From positions 4,278,001 through 4,342,000 of the forward strand of contig NZ_CP031123.2 in NCBI RefSeq assembly GCF_002843235.3: a stretch of 64,000 nt of DNA. Reading direction: 5' to 3'. The notes beneath the pieces were generated by a model. The model did no database searches. It saw nothing but the letters and a program-made list of their open reading frames with translations, and had not been told where the DNA came from. Positions 48,021 through 57,554 of this stretch are shown in pieces. The stretch is from Providencia huaxiensis (GTDB lineage: Bacteria; Pseudomonadota; Gammaproteobacteria; Enterobacterales; Enterobacteriaceae). Position 1 is the first letter of the stretch; every line of letters begins with the position of its first letter. Both the position numbers and the translations under genes were made by a program.

Positions 48021-49227
48021 TTTCAGCTAACTTCCCTGTTAATTGTATGTATTCCATTTTGTTTTTCATATCAGCAATCATTAGTTCAGCTATGCGCCTT
48101 TCCATTGTTAACATATCAAATAATGTGTTAACCATTTCATAGAAAGAAGACTGTGATATTTCATATTCCCTTTGTTGGCTCTTAACTATCGAACGCATGG
48201 TCTTACGTTGTGCATGTAACCCTGCAAGTTCAGTCGCATTTGAATTAGCAATTAATTTTAAATTTTTAATTTTAGCGGTTGATTCTTTATATTTATAATC
48301 AGCCTTTCCCTTTGTTGCTTCATACAGTTTTAGCTGAGATTTTTCATTCAGTATTTTATCAAGGTCAAAGATATTTAGTTTTACCTCCATTCCCATGTAA
48401 GACTCGTTACGACTTCGAACTTGGTCAACAAATCGTTCTTCGGCGATAACATTAACATTCAAGAATGGGTTTTGTTGATAAGCATTTTCCTTCATTGCAT
48501 CAGCTTGCATGCGGAGCAAGTTATATTCGCTATTTTGTTGCGCGTTTTCACTATCAATAATAGTTTTTTGCAATTTTTTTAGTAAGTTTTTGGGAACCTG
48601 TACGCCTTTAGATGGAAAGGTGATCCCCGATAAAAGCTCAATATTTGACTTATATTGTTCAATTTCTTTTTCTATATTCTGTAGCTCTGTTTCAATCCTC
48701 TGCATCAATAAGGACGCTTGTTCAACATCGCTGTATTTCGCTATACCACTTTTATAGCGGTGGGTAATAAGTTTGAAAATATTTTTAGCGTTTTTATTTA
48801 AATCATCTGTCGTTTTTGTTAACTCATTGAGATAATAGATGCCAATTAAGTTATTAGTTGTTGAGGTGTAAAGCTCTTCTTTTTCTTTGTTTAGTGAGAG
48901 CGTTGATATTTTTAATTTTAAATTTTTTTCGTTAAATTTATGAGTTAGCGTCGTATCATAGACTAATGAACTGGCAGTAATATTACTGCTGGTACTGCCA
49001 TCATGGCTTTTTATTTTTCCTGATGCTGATATTTTTGGTAGATAATAATAGTTTGTTTGCTTTGCTCTGAGCTTTTCAGCTTCTAATTCTAATGACTTTA
49101 TTTGAACCGGATTGGAATTTTCTAATACTCGGTTAATAAAGGCTTGGAAATTTTCTACATCTTGGCTAGCCAAGCTATAAGATGGTGATAATAGTGTTAA
49201 TAAAAAACCAAAGGTGATGAGGCGCAC
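48001..49227 (-). CDS. TolC-family outer membrane channel (SiiC-like)
   Basis: A 408-residue outer membrane efflux protein. It starts at GTG (49227) behind GGAG, with a signal peptide MRLITFGFLLTLLSPSYSLA. Two OEP repeats of long helices follow (for example HRYKSGIAKYSDVEQASLLMQ, a typical OEP segment). It is shorter than TolC (493). It supplies the exit duct of the type I system and overlaps the adaptor gene. Confidence 0.85.
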   Translation of the reverse strand: MRLITFGFLLTLLSPSYSLASQDVENFQAFINRVLENSNPVQIKSLELEAEKLRAKQTNYYYLPKISASGKIKSHDGSTSSNITASSLVYDTTLTHKFNEKNLKLKISTLSLNKEKEELYTSTTNNLIGIYYLNELTKTTDDLNKNAKNIFKLITHRYKSGIAKYSDVEQASLLMQRIETELQNIEKEIEQYKSNIELLSGITFPSKGVQVPKNLLKKLQKTIIDSENAQQNSEYNLLRMQADAMKENAYQQNPFLNVNVIAEERFVDQVRSRNESYMGMEVKLNIFDLDKILNEKSQLKLYEATKGKADYKYKESTAKIKNLKLIANSNATELAGLHAQRKTMRSIVKSQQREYEISQSSFYEMVNTLFDMLTMERRIAELMIADMKNKMEYIQLTGKLAEIETLSK

Positions 49228-49232
49228 GTTTT

Positions 49233-50102
49233 TTACTCCATTGATAGTAATGTTAATAATTTTTTTCTGCTCTCAATGGTGTTTTCTTTTAGCCATTGTG
49301 TAGTTTGATCTATTTTTAAAATTTCTTCTGATATTTTTTCATTTTCATTTCTTTTATTTATTTTTTCTTCTAATAAGTAGACCGCTAATTTTCTTTTCCA
49401 GTCGTCATCAGCTTCTCTTATTGATTGTAAAACTGCTAAGTGATCTTGTGCAGTGGTAGATAAGGCCTGAAGGTATGAAGAAATATCAGTCGCAAGTTCA
49501 TTGCTTTCAGTCACGGAAACCATTTTTTGCGCTATACTGATATTCACTTCTTGTAATGAATTCAGGGTTTCTTGAATGTGATTAAGTTCTTCTGAGTCGT
49601 TTTTAGATAGTTGCTGTTTAGTTTTTTTATTTTCTTTTTGATAAAAGAAGTGAAAGAAATTCAAACTAACTAACAATAAAACTGAAATAGACACTCCCAG
49701 AATGGAGGTTAAGAATGCAAAAGACATTGAATTAAGTGCCATTGAAATGGATGAAATCATGGCATTCATTTTTTCTGAGATATCACCTTCTCCCCCAAGC
49801 GATGCTGAGATCGCGGTGATCATCCCTGTTAACCCAATAAATGTTCCGATTAACCCTAATGATACAGTGACGGATGCAGATAATTTAGTTTGGTTTGAAA
49901 GCAATGTATAGTTGCTTTGTTTGTTTTTATTAAATACTCGGTGAAATAAAAATATAATTAAAGGATAAATATAAATCCCAATCATGGTGTAGCTGATTTC
50001 AGGAGCAAGCAATAGACATTGCTGAACCATTTCACGTACCGATTGTAATAAAAAACAAGCGATAAACGTTGCTGCATAAAAAAATAATCCAATATAATAC
50101 AT
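49233..50102 (-). CDS. MotA/TolQ/ExbB-like inner membrane protein (SiiB-like)
   Basis: A 289-residue protein with four membrane helices. The last two, in VTVSLGLIGTFIGLTGMITAISA and AFLTSILGVSISVLLLVSLN, fit the MotA/TolQ/ExbB channel family. The C-terminal 130 residues are a charged, helical cytoplasmic tail. The frame extends to a GTG at 50153, but the ATG at 50102, just after the upstream gene's stop, puts the first helix at the N-terminus. With the next gene it would form a proton-driven stator, as SiiAB do for the Salmonella SPI-4 adhesin. That function is inferred. Confidence 0.8.
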   Translation of the reverse strand: MYYIGLFFYAATFIACFLLQSVREMVQQCLLLAPEISYTMIGIYIYPLIIFLFHRVFNKNKQSNYTLLSNQTKLSASVTVSLGLIGTFIGLTGMITAISASLGGEGDISEKMNAMISSISMALNSMSFAFLTSILGVSISVLLLVSLNFFHFFYQKENKKTKQQLSKNDSEELNHIQETLNSLQEVNISIAQKMVSVTESNELATDISSYLQALSTTAQDHLAVLQSIREADDDWKRKLAVYLLEEKINKRNENEKISEEILKIDQTTQWLKENTIESRKKLLTLLSME

Positions 50103-50109
50103 GTTATTT

Positions 50110-50559
50110 TTAATCCCAATAAATACATGAGTTCCAACCTGGGCAATGTTCACTTGTCCCTTGTTTTAGAACAATCTCTTTATTAATGCCCATATTCTTA
50201 ATTAGTGATGCCATATAAAGAAGGTTATAGGTGTTTTTTTCTTTACTGTGGCTGACCTTATCATTAATGTAACCACTGATAATGATTTTATTACTCTCGT
50301 TTTTAATGATTTCTTTCTTTATTAAAGAAATTTCATTGTTTGATAAATGAATGCCACCTTTAAAGAAAAGACGTTTGTTTGGTATATCCATCTTTATTTT
50401 TTCAAAGTTTAACTGGCCATAATTGATATGGGTTTCTGCGGCTTTCATACCACTAAAAATAAATACCATAGAAACTAAAATAATTATGCATAGTGTTCCA
50501 CTTAACCCATCAACCATTGGGGCTAGTTCTTCATCAGAGTTATCATCATCTTCTTCCAT
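50110..50559 (-). CDS. MotB/SiiA-like membrane protein
   Basis: A 149-residue protein with an acidic cytoplasmic start (MEEDDDNSDEEL) and one helix (GLSGTLCIIILVSMVFIFSGM). A periplasmic domain resembles a worn OmpA/MotB fold (IIISGYINDKVSHSKEKNTYNLLYMASLIKNMGI). Asp17, immediately before the helix in PMVDGLSG, stands where MotB and SiiA carry their proton-binding aspartate. It is the first gene of the secretion operon. Its start codon lies at the edge of a 41-bp tandem duplication, and its ribosome site is poor. Confidence 0.75.
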   Translation of the reverse strand: MEEDDDNSDEELAPMVDGLSGTLCIIILVSMVFIFSGMKAAETHINYGQLNFEKIKMDIPNKRLFFKGGIHLSNNEISLIKKEIIKNESNKIIISGYINDKVSHSKEKNTYNLLYMASLIKNMGINKEIVLKQGTSEHCPGWNSCIYWD

Positions 50560-50638
50560 TATTTTATTCTTTCATTTTAGAAACATCTTTGTTAATTCAT
50601 TATTTTATTCTTTCATTTTAGAAACATCTTTGTTAATT
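50557..50638. repeat. Two tandem copies of a 41-bp unit at the secretion-operon leader
   Basis: Copies at 50557-50597 and 50598-50638 are identical. The unit begins with the complement of the SiiA-like start codon, so the leader carries a second ATG with the same upstream sequence. That ATG is followed at once by a stop (ATG AAT TAA). Confidence 0.93.
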
Positions 50639-50823
50639 CATTCTTTTATTATAATCGCTATTGAAATGAACTCACTTGAATTTGAGCTCAAAAAAAAAGG
50701 TTGTCAGACCACATTATATTAAATGACGTTTTATTTTTAATTAAATGGATATAATTGTTTTTATTGACGGCAGCGCGTGAGTATTAGCTGATAAATCCAT
50801 TTATTAATATAATGACATAGAAT

Positions 50824-53800
50824 ATGACCGATAAAACTATCACCGATAAATTAAAAAGCATAGAAATTCAAAAGTTTAAAGTTCAAGGGTTTGATTTAAT
50901 TGTAACTAAACCCGATGGTTCTATTGAGAACATTAAAAATGGGTTGTCTGAAGTTATCTTAGGAAACATGACATTATTGACTGAGCAAGGAACGATTATT
51001 TCACAAGATGAAATCCTATCATCAATAACCTTAAACGTGGGAGCCGATGCCGTTTATATCAAAGAGCAATTAACGAGTGATATCGTCGAATATACTGATA
51101 ACCAAGCCTCAAAAAATAATAGTGAGCAAATCGAAGGTGAGGAACAGCAAGATGGTAATCGGCAAGACGATGAGCAAAGTTTCAACAAAAAACTAGCGGA
51201 GTTAAATCAAAAAAATCAGCAACTAGAAAAGACGCTTCAGACTTTGTCTTCTGAAAAAGACGAAAAGGAAGCATTACTAAGCTCGTCTTTAACAAAGCTT
51301 ACAGAAGCGAAAAAACAGCTAAATCAGAAAAATAAATCAGAGAAAGCACCGGTAGAAGATAATGACTTAAGTTTTTCTCCGCCACCCGCACCTGTGGCTA
51401 TGCCAATAAGCGTCTCGTCATCATCTACTCAGTCTGCAAATAAGCCACCCGCAGCTTCCCAAATAGATAAACCGATAACACAGGTTTTTATTCAGGGGAA
51501 ACTAAGCGAAGAGTCTGACTCAGGGAAAAAGGGCGATAATATTACCCATATTAATACACCGACATTTACTGGGGTTGTTTCTCCTGATAGTCAGGCTTAT
51601 CTGACGATTAATGATAAAAAATATCCGATCACCGCAGATAAAGACGGGAAGTGGTTATTAAAAATCACAGAACCGCTAGACGATAAAATATATGAATATT
51701 CATTAGTGGCTTCCTCCGTTGGCGGTAAGCCAGTGATGGTGAATGGTCAATTTGAAGTGGACACTCAGCTTGATAACCTCTCTGTTAGCCTTGATGGGCA
51801 TTCGGATATCGAAACATTGGGTGGGAGACAAACGAATAATCAGGTTCCTACTTTTGCTGGGAAAGCCGAAGCCGGTAGTTCAGTCACGCTAACAATTGCA
51901 GGACAAATTTTATCGACAGTTGCTGATGATAAAGGCGGGTGGCGAATTACTGTCGAGAAACCATTGGCTGATGGGGTATCTGACTATCAAGTCACTGCAG
52001 TGGATGCAGCGGGTAATCAAAAAACCATCACTGAGACCGTGACTATTAAAACCTCCCTGCCCGATGCAATCGTACTGCTTGATAACTCGGCAGTTTTTTT
52101 GACCAATAAAGTGACGCCAACGCTTACTGGGAAAACAGATCCTAATGCCAGTATCATCGTTAAGGTCGCTGAAAAAGAGTACTTCACCAAAGCTAATGCG
52201 CAAGGTGATTGGTCACTCACCATCAATAATAATCTAACGGATGGCTCATATGTATTAAAGGTTAAGGTCACAGACAGTGTAGGGAATCAGGGCATATTTA
52301 TCCAAAGCCTATTAGTAGACACCACTCCACCCCCTGCACAAGCTAAGCTCAGAGAGAGCTGCGATTCGGGTGTCAAAGGTGACAATATCACCCAACAAGA
52401 AGCTGTAATATTGGAAGGCGAAACCAAACCGCAATCGACGGTCGTGGTCCAGTTTGCGGGGCAGGAATATAGCGTTATTGCGGATAAAGACGGGCACTGG
52501 CAAGTACCATTACCCGCAGTGAAGCAAGATGGTGTATATGATTTCCACGTGAAAGTGATAGACACCCTCGGAAACATTGGGGCGTCTGAAGGGCAGTTCA
52601 CCGTAGATACTAAGGTTGATCGCTTATCTGTTTACCTTGAAGCGCAGTCTGATAGTGGCAATATCGGTGATAATATCACCAAAGAGACGCGTCCACACTT
52701 TACTGGCAAAGCAGAAGTGGGTAGCCGTATTGAGTTGACGATTGATGGGCAACAGTTAAAAACCTTTGCTGACAGCCATGGGGATTGGGCCGTGGCGGCT
52801 CAAAAAGCATTAGCCGACGGTATCTATCATTACGAAGTAGCGGTAATGGATGTGGCAGGCAACACCACTATAGTTACTGAGTCCGTGCAGATCAAAACCA
52901 CATTGCAGCCGACAATTTTGCAACTTAATAATCAGTCTGATTTTGTCACTAACCAATTGACTCCCACCCTGTTAGGGCAATCTGAGCCCCATGCAAAGAT
53001 AGAGATTTCTCTGAGCGGACAAAAATACTCAATGGTGGCCGATGAACAGGGTGCTTGGTCATTTATGGCCACCTCATTAGTCACGTCGGGAAGTTACCCA
53101 CTCAAAGTGCTCGTTACCGATATTGCAGGAAATAGCGAGAAAATCAGCGAGACGGTGTGGGTAGACACCACGCCACCTGTTGCGCAAGCGAATCTGAACG
53201 AGAGTTGTGATTCAGGTATCAAAGGTGACAATATCACCCAACAAAAAACTGTAACATTGGAAGGCAAAACCAAATCTAAATCGACGGTCGCGGTCCAGTT
53301 TGCGGGGCTGGAGTACAGCGCTACTGCGGATAAAGACGGGTATTGGCAAATACCACTACCCGCAGTGAAGCAAGACGGTGTGTATGATTATCAGGTGAAA
53401 GTGACAGATATCATTGGAAATGTCGAGACGTCTAAAGGGCAATTCACTGTAGATAGCCATATTATCCTGACCGCAGGCTTAGATCCTGCAAGCCAAGAGA
53501 ATTCGAATGCTTTAATAACTTATCTAAAACGCCCTCAAATCAGTGGCACATCGGATCCTGAAAGTAAAATCACTGCGGAATTTAAAGGACAAACTAAAAT
53601 AGTTTATGCGGATCACCAAGGAAAATGGTCTCTGATTTTTGATGTCGATGCGAATGTCGGTAAGGATAACCACTATAAGGTTGTCGCAGAAGATACCGCG
53701 GGTAATCAAAATACCATTAGTCAGAGCTTTACGTACCTGCCCCCATCATTAGAGGGTGGGAATGCGGAGCTTCCGGCGCTTATAGTCACATTAGACGCGG

Positions 53801-56800
53801 CATGTGATAGTGGAAATAAAGGTGATTATATCACCAATATCAAAGCGCCTAAGTTTACTGGGATTGCGACTCCAGGGGCTAAAATTACACTGGTAATCGG
53901 GAATGAAAGTTTTCCTACTGTGGCAGATAAAGTGACTGGAAACTGGGAAGTTAAAGTTAAAGAACTCGAGGAAGGAAATAGCCAGTACCTTGTGACGGCT
54001 GAGCACCCGGTAAATGGACAAACAACGGATGTTTCTGGAAATATATTTATTGATACCACCGCCCCTGTATCCACGATTGAATTAAGTGCAGAAACGGATA
54101 CAGGAACCAAAGGAAATTTTATTACCGCACATCGCAACCCTGTATTTACGGGAAGAGGGGAGCCGGGGTGTAAAGTTATATTGCAATTAAATAATGAGTT
54201 AGTTCCAACGACTGCCGATAATAATGGCAAGTGGAGCTTAAAGCTTTCCAATGAATTACCGAAAAACTTTATTGGTGATTATAAAATTACTGTTACGGAT
54301 GCGGCAGATAATCAATTTGAAAAAATAGATACACTGATAATTAATTCTAATCCCCCAGAGATAACCGATGCTGCTCTGGCTTCACCTTGGACGAAAGGTA
54401 AATTCCATGATGATAAATCGACTAATGACTTAGAGGCAACTTTTACAGGCAAGGTAACCCCTGGTTCAAGTTTACAATTTAAATTTAGATTGAGTAATAC
54501 AGATGAGCATGCGTTTTCCATTACCGACATTGATAAAGATGGGAATTGGTCTTTTAGTTTGCCTTCAGGTCTTCTTCGAGTAGACTGCCGTTATGACCTT
54601 GATAATATGTCATTAATTGCCACGTCCCCTGCTGGGTTGAAGACAGAAAAGGTGATTGAAGAAAAAGGTATTCAAATAAAGGATTGTGTTTTAAATGTAA
54701 CATTTGAAGTGGCGGCAGAGTCGAGTAGTACGGGGGAAATTGATAACTCATTGAGTTCAAGTCGTTCACCGAAGTTACAGGGCGTGATTTCAGGAGCGAC
54801 GGATAGAGATGAACTCAGTGCAACTATACTGATATGTGGTAAAACGTATTCGGTTAATTTGACTAATGGTCGAAAAAATTGGGATTTTAAGGTTCCAGCA
54901 GATATTCAACTCCCTCTAGGGGAAGTCCCCTATACTCTTACATTTAAAGACGTTTATGGCTCGGTAAGGGAGTTTTCTTCTTCCGTAATAATCAGTGATT
55001 TTAAATTTTACCTTGACCCCGATACGGATTCAGGTGAAATCGGTAACCACTATACCAATCATAAAAAACCCGTTTATAAAGGACAAATAACAGCCGGTGG
55101 TACGATTTCAGCGAAAGTAAATGGTCATAATTATCCTATACAAGCAAATGATAAGGGAGAGTGGCGTTTCGAAGTTCCTATTAAAGGGGATGGAGCCTAC
55201 CATATTAGCTTTATCCAAGATGACGGTACAGTTTCAGTAGGGCAAACAACACTCAATATCCTTACCACAGAACCGGTGTTTAATGGCTTTGGTTTTGTTG
55301 ATAAGCAATTTCATGCAGGTACGCAAGTTGCGAATGTAACCAATCCTAAACTGGTTTTCACTTATCGTGGAAACATGGATTATTACCTAATAAACGTGAA
55401 TGGGAAAACCACTCGACATAATAAGCTACAAACTAAATATAATGGTTCTAAAACGGTGTTTGCTAATGGGCTCGCCTTACCTGACGGTGAGCATGTAGCA
55501 AAGATAACTGCATTTGATATTGCTGGAAATAAAACAGAGCATGAAGTGGTTATTAAAGTGCTCAGTGACGAGTCCGGTAAGACCGCTCCAAGTATTGAAT
55601 TTGGTGTGAATGATAAACAATTAATTTCTGAAAAGGACGGTAAATTACTTTTCAACCAAAATGACTTAACACTCACGGGGACGACGAGTGTCGCAAGCCT
55701 AGTTACCATCAAAGACATAAATGGAAAAATACTGGGTGCGGCAAAAGCAAATAATCAGGGGATTTGGCAAATACAATTACCCAATGACATCGTCCCTGTC
55801 GGTATTCAGGATGGTGAAAATATTAAATTATCAGTTACAGCAAAGGATTTAGTTAATCGTGAAACGCAGTTTGAGTTTGATTTAGTCTATGACATCTCTC
55901 CTCCTGAATTAACTGCGGAATTAGATGATCCGCTATCGAGTGGAGGTATTATCCATGTTAGCCAACCAACATTTAGTGGAACAACCAAAGTTAATTCGGA
56001 AGTACGCTTGACGATAAATGGAAAGACTTATCATACAACTGCGGGTCACGATGGTAACTGGCAAATTAAATTATCTGATACAGAGGCACTTGCTGAGGGG
56101 GCTTACTCTTATGAAATCGAAGCCCGAGACATTTTGGGCCAAATTAGTTTGCAACCCATATTGGGCGATTTTACAGTAAAAACCATCGCTTTAGCGGCGG
56201 GAGGGTTAACATCAGATTCAGATTCGGGGATTCAGGACGATAACCACACAAATGTAAATACGCCGACATTTAGCGGAATTACTGAACCAAATGCGGAAAT
56301 TCGATTGGTTTTTGATAACAAAGTCTCTTCAACTTTTGAAACTATCGCCAATGAGAAAGGCGAATGGACGCTCCCTGTTGATATTGAATTGAGTGATGGT
56401 CTTCATGACTATGTGATTTTTGCAAATGATAAGATTCAGGGGATTAAAGGCCAAGTTTCAGGGCAATTGGTGATTGATACATTAGCGCCTGACTACCTTC
56501 TTGGTGGTGTTGTGGACCCTGTAAGCTTTACCACTCAACAGGATATTTTAACCGATGTTTCTGTCCTGACTTTTGCAGGAATTGCAGAGCCTGAAACTTA
56601 TGTACGGCTAACGATTGGCCAACAGGTTTATAAAGATATTAAGGTGAATGAAGGTGGTGAGTGGGCGTTTACTTTACCTCATTCACTTAAAGACGCTGAT
56701 TATAACTATCTAATTGAGGCAATTGATATTGCGGGTAACATAGGAGTACAACGTTTAACCGGAACAGTGACCGTTGACGCGACACCCCCTGAAATTACGG

Positions 56801-57480
56801 AATGCAGCCTAGATGTGATGACTGACTCCGGTCTATTAAATGATGCCGTGACTAACCATAATCACCCAACATTCAGTGGAGTAACAGAACCGAATGCATT
56901 GGTTGAGTTCACTATCAATCAAAAAACGTACCAAGAGAGCGCCAATGAAAAAGGAGTATGGACAATTCCTGTAACAGAAGCTCTGAACGATGGTTCCTAT
57001 GATTATCTTATTAAGGTAAAGGATAAAGTAGGCCATAGCGCGGAAAAGACAGGGAAAGTCATGATAGATACTAAGGCAGCTGAATTGAGTGGGAATTTAG
57101 ATGACTCAACGAATACAGCGGATAAACAGGATGAGATCACCAGTATCAATACGCCAAAGTTCAGTGGTGTAACAGAGGCTGACACCATGGTATTTTTGAC
57201 TATTGATAATCAAACCTATAAGCAAAAATCAAATGAAGTGGGCCAATGGGAAATCTCTATGAATAACCCCTTAAAAGATGGCATTTATGACTATGAAGTC
57301 AATGTATATGATCAGGCAGGAAATCAGGCACAGGTTAAAAGTCGTATTACTATTTATTCCGATTTACCCGATGCGACCGTAACCCCAAAACCAGTAGATA
57401 ATATCGAAGTGAATCAGGTTGATATTCCTCCAATAGATTCTACGTTGATACCAATAGATATTGATAATCACTATTTTTAG
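50824..57480 (+). CDS. Giant Ig-repeat adhesin secreted by the type I system (SiiE/BapA-like)
   Basis: A 2218-residue non-fimbrial adhesin. Residues 1-100 form a beta-rich prefix (FDLIVTKPDGSIENIKNG). A coiled coil at about 115-175 (KKLAELNQKNQQLEKTLQTL) and a Pro/Ser linker come next. Then about 20 bacterial Ig-like domains of some 95 residues follow, each starting DSG..GDN.T and ending D.AGN....G...DT; these Asp-rich edges suit calcium binding. A 40-residue C-terminal tail presumably carries the secretion signal. There is no Sec signal peptide and there are no RTX repeats. It is divergent from the secretion operon, matching the SPI-4 plan though shorter than SiiE (about 5,500 residues). Domains 2-4 are duplicated as 5-7. 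Confidence 0.9.
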   Translation: MTDKTITDKLKSIEIQKFKVQGFDLIVTKPDGSIENIKNGLSEVILGNMTLLTEQGTIISQDEILSSITLNVGADAVYIKEQLTSDIVEYTDNQASKNNSEQIEGEEQQDGNRQDDEQSFNKKLAELNQKNQQLEKTLQTLSSEKDEKEALLSSSLTKLTEAKKQLNQKNKSEKAPVEDNDLSFSPPPAPVAMPISVSSSSTQSANKPPAASQIDKPITQVFIQGKLSEESDSGKKGDNITHINTPTFTGVVSPDSQAYLTINDKKYPITADKDGKWLLKITEPLDDKIYEYSLVASSVGGKPVMVNGQFEVDTQLDNLSVSLDGHSDIETLGGRQTNNQVPTFAGKAEAGSSVTLTIAGQILSTVADDKGGWRITVEKPLADGVSDYQVTAVDAAGNQKTITETVTIKTSLPDAIVLLDNSAVFLTNKVTPTLTGKTDPNASIIVKVAEKEYFTKANAQGDWSLTINNNLTDGSYVLKVKVTDSVGNQGIFIQSLLVDTTPPPAQAKLRESCDSGVKGDNITQQEAVILEGETKPQSTVVVQFAGQEYSVIADKDGHWQVPLPAVKQDGVYDFHVKVIDTLGNIGASEGQFTVDTKVDRLSVYLEAQSDSGNIGDNITKETRPHFTGKAEVGSRIELTIDGQQLKTFADSHGDWAVAAQKALADGIYHYEVAVMDVAGNTTIVTESVQIKTTLQPTILQLNNQSDFVTNQLTPTLLGQSEPHAKIEISLSGQKYSMVADEQGAWSFMATSLVTSGSYPLKVLVTDIAGNSEKISETVWVDTTPPVAQANLNESCDSGIKGDNITQQKTVTLEGKTKSKSTVAVQFAGLEYSATADKDGYWQIPLPAVKQDGVYDYQVKVTDIIGNVETSKGQFTVDSHIILTAGLDPASQENSNALITYLKRPQISGTSDPESKITAEFKGQTKIVYADHQGKWSLIFDVDANVGKDNHYKVVAEDTAGNQNTISQSFTYLPPSLEGGNAELPALIVTLDAACDSGNKGDYITNIKAPKFTGIATPGAKITLVIGNESFPTVADKVTGNWEVKVKELEEGNSQYLVTAEHPVNGQTTDVSGNIFIDTTAPVSTIELSAETDTGTKGNFITAHRNPVFTGRGEPGCKVILQLNNELVPTTADNNGKWSLKLSNELPKNFIGDYKITVTDAADNQFEKIDTLIINSNPPEITDAALASPWTKGKFHDDKSTNDLEATFTGKVTPGSSLQFKFRLSNTDEHAFSITDIDKDGNWSFSLPSGLLRVDCRYDLDNMSLIATSPAGLKTEKVIEEKGIQIKDCVLNVTFEVAAESSSTGEIDNSLSSSRSPKLQGVISGATDRDELSATILICGKTYSVNLTNGRKNWDFKVPADIQLPLGEVPYTLTFKDVYGSVREFSSSVIISDFKFYLDPDTDSGEIGNHYTNHKKPVYKGQITAGGTISAKVNGHNYPIQANDKGEWRFEVPIKGDGAYHISFIQDDGTVSVGQTTLNILTTEPVFNGFGFVDKQFHAGTQVANVTNPKLVFTYRGNMDYYLINVNGKTTRHNKLQTKYNGSKTVFANGLALPDGEHVAKITAFDIAGNKTEHEVVIKVLSDESGKTAPSIEFGVNDKQLISEKDGKLLFNQNDLTLTGTTSVASLVTIKDINGKILGAAKANNQGIWQIQLPNDIVPVGIQDGENIKLSVTAKDLVNRETQFEFDLVYDISPPELTAELDDPLSSGGIIHVSQPTFSGTTKVNSEVRLTINGKTYHTTAGHDGNWQIKLSDTEALAEGAYSYEIEARDILGQISLQPILGDFTVKTIALAAGGLTSDSDSGIQDDNHTNVNTPTFSGITEPNAEIRLVFDNKVSSTFETIANEKGEWTLPVDIELSDGLHDYVIFANDKIQGIKGQVSGQLVIDTLAPDYLLGGVVDPVSFTTQQDILTDVSVLTFAGIAEPETYVRLTIGQQVYKDIKVNEGGEWAFTLPHSLKDADYNYLIEAIDIAGNIGVQRLTGTVTVDATPPEITECSLDVMTDSGLLNDAVTNHNHPTFSGVTEPNALVEFTINQKTYQESANEKGVWTIPVTEALNDGSYDYLIKVKDKVGHSAEKTGKVMIDTKAAELSGNLDDSTNTADKQDEITSINTPKFSGVTEADTMVFLTIDNQTYKQKSNEVGQWEISMNNPLKDGIYDYEVNVYDQAGNQAQVKSRITIYSDLPDATVTPKPVDNIEVNQVDIPPIDSTLIPIDIDNHYF
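51769..53460 (+). repeat. Tandem duplication of an 846-bp, three-Ig-domain block in the adhesin
   Basis: Residues about 316-597 and 598-879 align over their length at an offset of exactly 846 bp (282 codons). The third domain of each block (starting ESCDSGVKGDNITQQ / ESCDSGIKGDNITQQ) is nearly identical in DNA as well. The other two have diverged more. Confidence 0.85.
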
Positions 57481-57488
57481 TTAAATAA

Positions 57489-57516
57489 GAGCCCTACCAT
57501 GAAAATGGTGAGGCTC
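57489..57516. terminator. Hairpin between adhesin and AraC gene
   Basis: GAGCCCTACCAT pairs with ATGGTGAGGCTC (one mismatch, one G-T) with a GAAA loop. On the minus strand it is followed by TTATTT, so it suits the AraC gene best, but it can serve both convergent genes. Confidence 0.7.
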
Positions 57517-57554
57517 AAGTATTTATAGAAGATGATTAAAAGGGATATCGCGTA

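Noticed and set aside
52017..54251. Minus-strand open frames inside the adhesin gene
   Set aside because: They are shadows of the repetitive Ig-domain coding sequence and lack ribosome sites and family features.
50824..57480. RTX-type calcium repeats in the adhesin
   Set aside because: No GGxGxDxxx nonapeptides are present; the repeats are Ig-like domains with Asp-rich edges.
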